This document shows positions 59,411-64,000 of a DNA stretch of 64,000 bases, piece after piece. Every line of letters starts with the position of its first letter. Position 1 is the stretch's first letter. The stretch lies in contig NZ_CP127174.1 of the NCBI RefSeq assembly GCF_030273315.1, positions 744,001 through 808,000 on the forward strand, written 5' to 3'. The translations under genes were made by a program, and so were the position numbers. A model generated the notes under the pieces. It did not search any database. It worked only from the letters and a program-made list of their open reading frames with translations, and had not been told where the DNA came from. The stretch is from Natrialbaceae archaeon AArc-T1-2 (lineage in GTDB: Archaea > Halobacteriota > Halobacteria > Halobacteriales > Natrialbaceae).

Positions 59411-59711
59411 CGTCCGTGACGAAGGTTCAGTATTCATGCTACTCTCATAAAGCAACTGGTTTTGCAGTTATGAAAATCTATTTTCAAAGATGTCTCTACT
59501 GGTTCGTGCGTTCGCAGAGCCGCCGACCAGTTCGGCCGTCTCCGCGTCCGTACCCGACTACGGAAAGGACCGTCTTAATGATTTTCAGACCATCCTGAAA
59601 GTGGTGGCGGCCGGAGCCGATTTCGGCGCCCGACGTCGGCGTTTCTCGCTCACCGGCCGCTTTCGTACCCGAACCCGGAACCATCAGTGACGGTACGCGC
59701 TGGACGCAAAT
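59411..59711. repeat. 300-bp direct repeat, copy B
   Basis: Same orientation as copy A. It contains TATGAGAGTAGCATGAATAC on the - strand, equivalent to the presumed nrdJ promoter in copy A. The 62-codon - frame here (59496-59684) and its counterpart in copy A (58678-58866) have the same length and share blocks such as VLSV, GDGRT and FQ. Confidence 0.78.
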
Positions 59712-59802
59712 GAGGCCAACGTTGTTTTTGAACAGATGGTCACGAACGCGTCATATTCATTCATCCGGAACAGTTACGGTATCGCAACGTCGTGTCTCGG
59801 GT

Positions 59803-59976
59803 ATGCTCGAGCCACTTACGGCGGGTACGACGCTACTGCTCGTCCTCGCGGCGCTTGCTGCTATCGTCGTCGTCATCACGGCGATCAAGATAGCCGTCAG
59901 AATCGCGATCAGGGTCGGTCTGGTCGCCGCGGTCGTCCTCGCGGCCTTGTATGCCGTCGGCGTTATCGGCTTTTAA
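59803..59976 (+). CDS. Small hydrophobic membrane protein
   Basis: The product has 57 residues from ATG 59803 (MLEPLTAGTTLLLVLAALAA). It is nearly all hydrophobic: one long helix (TTLLLVLAALAAIVVVITAI), a basic turn (KIAVRIAIRVG), and a second helix (LVAAVVLAALYAVGVIGF). Its 3' end overlaps the trpG 3' end by 14 bp on the other strand. Function unknown. Confidence 0.6.
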   Translation: MLEPLTAGTTLLLVLAALAAIVVVITAIKIAVRIAIRVGLVAAVVLAALYAVGVIGF

Positions 59977-60634
59977 CTTCTGCGAGGAAGTTTTCGATCA
60001 CGTCGTGACCGACGGCCGTGAGCACGCTCTCGGGGTGAAACTGGACGGCCTCGATCGGGTACTCGCGGTGGCGAACGCCCATGACCAGAGTCTCACCGTC
60101 GTCCTGGGGCTCTGCCACAGAGCCAGCGGAACCGTGTTCTACGCTGTGTTCGGCCGTCGCCGTCACCTCGAAACACTCCGGTACGTCCGTCGCGACCAGC
60201 GAGTGGTACCGCCCGGCCCGAAAGCCCTGCTCGAGGCCGGCGAAGACGCCCTCGCCGTCGTGGTCGACCGCGGAGGTCTTCCCGTGGATTGGCTCCGGGG
60301 CGCGGCCGACGCTGCCGCCGTAGGCGTAGACGGCAGCCTCGAGGCCGAGACAGACCCCGAGCGTCGGCGTCTCGGGGCTTACCTCCCGGAGGGCGTCTAT
60401 CGACACGCCCACGTCCCGATCGTTTTCCGGATGACCGGGGCCGGGACTGATGACGATCGCGTCCGGATCGACGGCCCGGACCGCCTCGAGCGTGGCCGTG
60501 TTCTTCAGCACCTCGGTCTCGGTGCCGGCCTGCTGGCTGACGTACTCGACGAGGTTGTACGTGAACGAATCGAAGTTGTCGACGAACAGCACGCGCGTCG
60601 GCTCTGACGCGAGTTCGTCTGCGGTGGCGTTCAT
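59963..60634 (-). CDS. trpG: Anthranilate synthase component II (glutamine amidotransferase) TrpG
   Basis: The product has 223 residues with the class I glutamine amidotransferase triad: Cys in TLGVCLGLEAAVYAYGG, His and Glu in AVQFHPESVLTAVGHD. FVDNFDSFTYNLVEYV and VISPGPGHPEN are the other family motifs. It supplies ammonia from glutamine to TrpE. The usual HQ after GVCLG is replaced by LEA, which leaves the nucleophile intact. It is the last gene of trpDFEG and its start overlaps the trpE stop by 4 bp. Confidence 0.94.
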   Translation of the reverse strand: MNATADELASEPTRVLFVDNFDSFTYNLVEYVSQQAGTETEVLKNTATLEAVRAVDPDAIVISPGPGHPENDRDVGVSIDALREVSPETPTLGVCLGLEAAVYAYGGSVGRAPEPIHGKTSAVDHDGEGVFAGLEQGFRAGRYHSLVATDVPECFEVTATAEHSVEHGSAGSVAEPQDDGETLVMGVRHREYPIEAVQFHPESVLTAVGHDVIENFLAEVKSR

Positions 60635-62262
60635 CGACTCACCTCCGGCGTCGACGCCGGCGCGTCGGCTTCGATCCGCTCGAGGGCGACCCGGACGCCG
60701 TCCATCTTCTTTTCGGTCTCCTCGTACTCGGCGGTCGGGTCGCTGTCGGCGACGAGCCCGGCACCGGCCTGAATCGTGATCCGCTGGCCGCCGGGAACGG
60801 TGTCGTCCTCCTCGACGGTCGCCGTCCGGATGACGATCGCGAAGTCGGCGTCGCCCGTCCAGGAGTAGTAGCCGACGCCGCCGCCGTACAGGCCACGGGG
60901 CTCGCGCTCGAGATCGTCGATGATCTCCATCGCACGCACCTTGGGCGCGCCCGAGAGCGTCCCGGCGGGAAACGCGGCCCTGGTCGCGTCGAAGGCGTCC
61001 GTATCGGTTGCGAGCATCCCCGTTACCGTCGATTCGATGTGCTGGACGTGGCTGTACTTGAGTACGTTCATGAACTCGTCGACCCGAACCGATCCCGGTT
61101 CGGAGACCCGCCGGACGTCGTTTCGCGCGAGATCGACGAGCATCGTGTGTTCGGCTCGTTCTTTCTCGTCGGCGAGCATCTCACCTGCGAGCCGTCGATC
61201 CTCGACGGGCCCCGACCCGCGGTCGCAGGTGCCGGCGATCGGGTTCGACATCACCTCGCGACCGCGAACGGAGACGAGCGTCTCGGGGCTGGCACCGACG
61301 ACGGTGAGATCGTCGTGCTCGAGCAGGTACATGTACGGCGACGGGTTGACCTCGCGCAGGGATTCATAGAAGCCGAGCGGGTCGACCTCGCCGTGGAGCT
61401 CCCGGGTGCGGGAGATCACCCCCTGGTAGATGTCGCCGTCGAGGACGTGTTCTTTCGCCCGCCTGACGCTGTCCTCGTAGTCGTCCTGTGGTCCTGCCGT
61501 CTCGTCGTGACGGACGAAGCCGCCGGTCTCGAGGGGGTCGGCCGCGGCGAGTGTCTCCCGGACTGTGGCGGCTTCGGCGACCAGTTCGTCGTACACCGCG
61601 CCGGGGTCGTCGTCGGCCCCCACGACGGGCGTGAACACGAGCGAAACCGTCCCGTCGCGTTCGTCGAACGCGAGCGTCTTCGTCGTCAGGACGAACTCCG
61701 CGTCGGGAAACCGCGAGTCGGGTCGCTCGCAGCCGACCTCCTCGAGATAGAGGTCGTACACCGCGTCGTAGGCGAGGAAGCCGACCAGTCCGCCCTCTAA
61801 GTGCTGGCGGTCCCGGTCGGGGACGTTCGCCAGCCTGACGTCGGGCATGGCAGCCCGCAACGCGTCGACGACGTCGCCGTCGGCGTCTCCCTCCACGTGC
61901 TCGATGGGTGCCTCCGGGGCCAGCGCCTCTACTGTCGTCCCGTCGGGACCGACCGTGACGACCGCCTCTGGGTCGTAACCGACGTAGGAAAAGCGCGCGT
62001 GGCGCTCGGCCGGCGTCGACTCGCGCTGGAACGCGCCGTCGGGGTCGCTCGAGGCGGTCTTCTCCGCGCTCTCGAGCAGGAAGGCGTGCGACGACCGTTG
62101 CCTGCCGTTGGTCCGTCCGGTCAGGGCCGCGTAGGCCGCAAGCGGCGTCACGTCGACGGCAAGCGTCGCGGCGGTTCGGACGACGACGGGGCGGTCTGTC
62201 TCGTCGCCAGCGAACTCGATAAACGCCTCCCGGGAGAGTTCGAGTTCGGGTTCGTCGGTCAT
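60631..62262 (-). CDS. trpE: Anthranilate synthase component I TrpE
   Basis: The product has 543 residues. The C-terminal chorismate-binding domain contains YQGVISRTRELHGEVDPLGF, NPSPYMYLLEHDDLTVVGAS, NPIAGTCDRG, DLARNDVRRVSEPGSVRV, FPAGTLSGAPKVRAMEIIDD and GGVGYYSWTGDADFAIVIRT. It converts chorismate and ammonia to anthranilate, the first step of tryptophan synthesis. The N-terminal part should carry the tryptophan feedback site. It overlaps both trpF and trpG by 4 bp. Confidence 0.95.
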   Translation of the reverse strand: MTDEPELELSREAFIEFAGDETDRPVVVRTAATLAVDVTPLAAYAALTGRTNGRQRSSHAFLLESAEKTASSDPDGAFQRESTPAERHARFSYVGYDPEAVVTVGPDGTTVEALAPEAPIEHVEGDADGDVVDALRAAMPDVRLANVPDRDRQHLEGGLVGFLAYDAVYDLYLEEVGCERPDSRFPDAEFVLTTKTLAFDERDGTVSLVFTPVVGADDDPGAVYDELVAEAATVRETLAAADPLETGGFVRHDETAGPQDDYEDSVRRAKEHVLDGDIYQGVISRTRELHGEVDPLGFYESLREVNPSPYMYLLEHDDLTVVGASPETLVSVRGREVMSNPIAGTCDRGSGPVEDRRLAGEMLADEKERAEHTMLVDLARNDVRRVSEPGSVRVDEFMNVLKYSHVQHIESTVTGMLATDTDAFDATRAAFPAGTLSGAPKVRAMEIIDDLEREPRGLYGGGVGYYSWTGDADFAIVIRTATVEEDDTVPGGQRITIQAGAGLVADSDPTAEYEETEKKMDGVRVALERIEADAPASTPEVSR

Positions 62263-62921
62263 ACTGACTTCCTCCGTTCGACTCGTCCGCGGGCCGTCGT
62301 CGCTCGCTCGATGAACGACCGGACAGCGGCCTCGTCTTTGATCCCGCCGCTTGCTTCGACGCCGCTTGCGACATCGACGGCGAACGGCTCGACCGTCTCT
62401 ATCGCGTCGGTCACGTTTCCTGGCTCGAGTCCGCCCGCGAGGACCACCGGCGACGCGAGGTCGGTCGTCGCTTCCGCCGTTCGGTCCCAGTCGTGGGTCT
62501 CGCCCGTGCCGCCGCCGCCGTCTCCGTCGACGGAGTCGACGACGAGCGCGTCGGCGACATCGTCGTAGGTGCGTGCCGTCTCGAGGTCGTCGGCGTCGAC
62601 CGCGCGAAACACGTCGACCCCGACGCGCTCCCGGAGTTCGGCGAGCTCGTCAACGCCGAGTCCGTCGTGGACCTGTACCGCGTCCGGCTCGATTGCCTCG
62701 ACGAGGGAAACTGCGTCCTCGAGATCCGCGGGCATCGTCACCAGCACGCTCGTCACGAACGGCGGGACGGCATCGACGAGTTCGCGTGCCCGTTCTCGCG
62801 AAACCTCCCGCGGCGTCTCGACCGGCACCGAACAGACGACGCCGACCGCGTCCGCACCCGCTGTGACGGCCGTCTCGAGGTCGTCCTCGCGAGTGAGCCC
62901 GCAGATTTTCACGCGCGTCAT
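62259..62921 (-). CDS. trpF: Phosphoribosylanthranilate isomerase TrpF
   Basis: The product has 220 residues with a TIM barrel. It starts MTRVKICGLTREDDLETAVT with the catalytic Cys, and continues AGADAVGVVCSVPVETPREV, DAVQVHDGL and SPVVLAGGLEPGNVTDAIET. The Asp of the active site is in VDVASGVEASGGIKD. It isomerises phosphoribosyl-anthranilate in tryptophan synthesis. It overlaps trpD and trpE by 4 bp each. Confidence 0.93.
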   Translation of the reverse strand: MTRVKICGLTREDDLETAVTAGADAVGVVCSVPVETPREVSRERARELVDAVPPFVTSVLVTMPADLEDAVSLVEAIEPDAVQVHDGLGVDELAELRERVGVDVFRAVDADDLETARTYDDVADALVVDSVDGDGGGGTGETHDWDRTAEATTDLASPVVLAGGLEPGNVTDAIETVEPFAVDVASGVEASGGIKDEAAVRSFIERATTARGRVERRKSV

Positions 62922-63925
62922 CGTGCCTCTTGGGCGCTCCGGAGCCGCTCGAGCGTCGCCGCCGCCTCGCCGTCGTCGATCGCCTGTCGGGCGCGTTCGG
63001 CCCCGTCCTCGAGACTGTGGGCGACGCCGGCGACGTACAGTGCTGCGCCCGCGTTCGCGAGGATGACGTCTCGTTTCGCCCCGTCGCGTTCGCCCGCGAC
63101 GATCGCGCGCATGTCCGTGGCGTTCGCTTCGGGGCTCCCGCCTGCGATGTCGCCGATCGCGTGTCGCTCGAGGCCGAGGTCGGCCGGTTCGAGTTCGTAG
63201 GTCTCGACGTCCTCGCGGGAGACCTCGGCGACGGTCGTCTCGCCGTGGATCGCGATCTCGTCGGTACCGGAGCCGTGAACGACCAGCGCGCGCTCGACGT
63301 CCATCCGGGCGAGCGCGTCCGCGAGCACGGGCACGAGATCGGGGTCGTAGACGCCGACGACCTGGGCATCCGCGCCGGCGGGGTTGGTCAGCGGACCGAG
63401 CACGTTGAAGACCGTCCGCATCCCGAGTTCCTTGCGCGGGCCGATGACGGCTTTCATCGCGGGGTGGAAGACCGGCGCGAGCATGAACCCGATCCCGTCG
63501 CGTTCGATGGCGGCCTCGACCGCCGGCGGCTCGGCCTCGACCTCGACGCCGACCGCCTCGAGAACGTCCGCACTGCCCGAGGACGACGAGACCGAGTAGT
63601 TACCGTGTTTCGCGACCGGGACGCCCGCCCCGGCGGCGACGATCGCGCTCGTCGTCGAGACGTTGATCGTGTCGTAATCGTCCCCGCCGGTCCCGCAGGT
63701 GTCGACCAGCGGCTCGCGGTCGGGGTCGATCCGGCGGGCGACCTCGCGCATCCCCTCGGCGAAGCCGGCGATCTCGGCTTCCGTCTCCCCTTTCGCGCGC
63801 AGCCCCGCCAGCAGCGCACCGATCTGTGCCTCCGTCGCGTCCTCGAAGACCGCACTCGAGGCCGCTCGAGCCTCCGTCTGGGTCAGGTCGCGTCCGTCCG
63901 TGACGCGTTCGACGTATTCCTGCAT
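62918..63925 (-). CDS. trpD: Anthranilate phosphoribosyltransferase TrpD
   Basis: The product has 335 residues from ATG 63925 (MQEYVERVTDGRDLTQTEAR). VDTCGTGGDDYDTINVSTTS binds PRPP, KHGNYSVSSSSGSADVLEA is the second conserved block, and FAPVFHPAMK-like residues LAPVFHPAMKAVIGPRKELG and VFNVLGPLTNPAGA complete it. It attaches phosphoribose to anthranilate. It is the first gene of the trpDFEG operon. The frame extends 13 codons upstream, but that would overlap the promoter. Confidence 0.95.
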   Translation of the reverse strand: MQEYVERVTDGRDLTQTEARAASSAVFEDATEAQIGALLAGLRAKGETEAEIAGFAEGMREVARRIDPDREPLVDTCGTGGDDYDTINVSTTSAIVAAGAGVPVAKHGNYSVSSSSGSADVLEAVGVEVEAEPPAVEAAIERDGIGFMLAPVFHPAMKAVIGPRKELGMRTVFNVLGPLTNPAGADAQVVGVYDPDLVPVLADALARMDVERALVVHGSGTDEIAIHGETTVAEVSREDVETYELEPADLGLERHAIGDIAGGSPEANATDMRAIVAGERDGAKRDVILANAGAALYVAGVAHSLEDGAERARQAIDDGEAAATLERLRSAQEAR

Positions 63926-64000
63926 AGTGAACACCAATGTACGCTGTTGTGTTGTGATGATCAAATCCGTACATCCACTTAAGCGTGTCGTCGACGAGCC
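63926..64000 (-). promoter_or_regulatory. trpD: trp operon promoter region
   Basis: On the - strand GCTTAAGTGG (about 63976-63985) is the best TATA-like element, giving transcription start near 63953. An inverted repeat TGTACG (63938-63943) with CGTACA (63968-63973) spans the presumed start and could bind a regulator. The region runs to the end of the window. Confidence 0.4.

Larger units (their letters stand above)
58523..59802. other. 1.28-kb region between nrdJ and a small membrane protein, with two direct repeats
   Basis: No large gene is present. Two 300-bp repeats (58594-58893 and 59411-59711) flank a 517-bp AT-richer centre. The centre holds CGTAAC-ACCC-GTTACG (59096-59111) and a possible small membrane-protein gene on the - strand. 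Each repeat also has a 62-codon frame on the - strand and a frame of similar length on the +, but base changes between the copies fall evenly on all codon positions, so coding is doubtful. Confidence 0.6.

Noticed and set aside
59137-59598. 153-codon + strand frame across the centre and repeat B
   Set aside because: It has no hydrophobic or domain pattern, crosses the repeat boundary and has no counterpart in repeat A.

Overview
The window is chromosomal DNA of a halophilic archaeon (class Halobacteria). The gene set and the mobile elements look most like the Natrialbaceae and relatives, but that family placement is inference. Direct signs are high GC, a strongly acidic predicted proteome, many probably leaderless genes (TATA-like box about 27 nt before the start codon), HalOD1 proteins, a CetZ tubulin, F420-type enzymes, a PGF-CTERM surface protein, an ISH6-type transposon and an intron-containing elongator tRNA-Met.

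Layout. 1-10 kb: the 3' end of mutS, an alkaline-phosphatase-superfamily enzyme divergent from a polysaccharide deacetylase, an aminotransferase/Lrp pair, an F420-type oxidoreductase, a K+-channel/RCK protein and cetZ. 10-20 kb: small proteins, menF-menD, HalOD1, hemH, a Trm112-like protein, an acyl-CoA dehydrogenase and membrane proteins. 20.4-26.3 kb: an accessory island inside mutY. 26.4-37.2 kb: a 5'-truncated tnpB, photolyase, PAP2-type enzyme, solute-binding lipoprotein, CAP protein, a CBS-HPF fusion, radB and an RNase H-like protein. 37.3-42 kb: a cluster of exported proteins led by a 602-residue Q/N-repeat protein. 42.2-50 kb: larC, cdc48, a COX4-like subunit and a TRAP transporter (dctPQM). 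50-54.3 kb: MFS transporter, tRNA-Met and small proteins. 54.3-64 kb: an intein-containing class II ribonucleotide reductase, a region with two 300-bp repeats, and the trpDFEG operon.

The most unusual features are these. (1) A 4.3-kb lower-GC segment is flanked by a direct GCGCGATA repeat inside mutY. It supplies a foreign 3' half that rebuilds an intact mutY, while the native 3' half is stranded 4.3 kb away with a nonsense mutation. The segment carries an ISH6-type element, a truncated zinc-finger/helical-repeat gene and a Fic/Doc-like gene behind a perfect inverted repeat. (2) Four copies of an 85-bp imperfect palindrome lie between genes; in two cases its edge supplies the stop codon of the neighbouring gene. 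(3) A five-fold Q/N-rich repeat protein with a PGF-CTERM anchor is divergent from a small secreted protein with the same repeat pattern, which resembles a surface-fibre or functional-amyloid system. (4) Two 300-bp direct repeats lie upstream of nrdJ.

Several operons are translationally coupled by 4-bp ATGA overlaps: lrp-aminotransferase, menF-menD and trpD-F-E-G. All functional names rest on motif recognition by eye; no database search was run.
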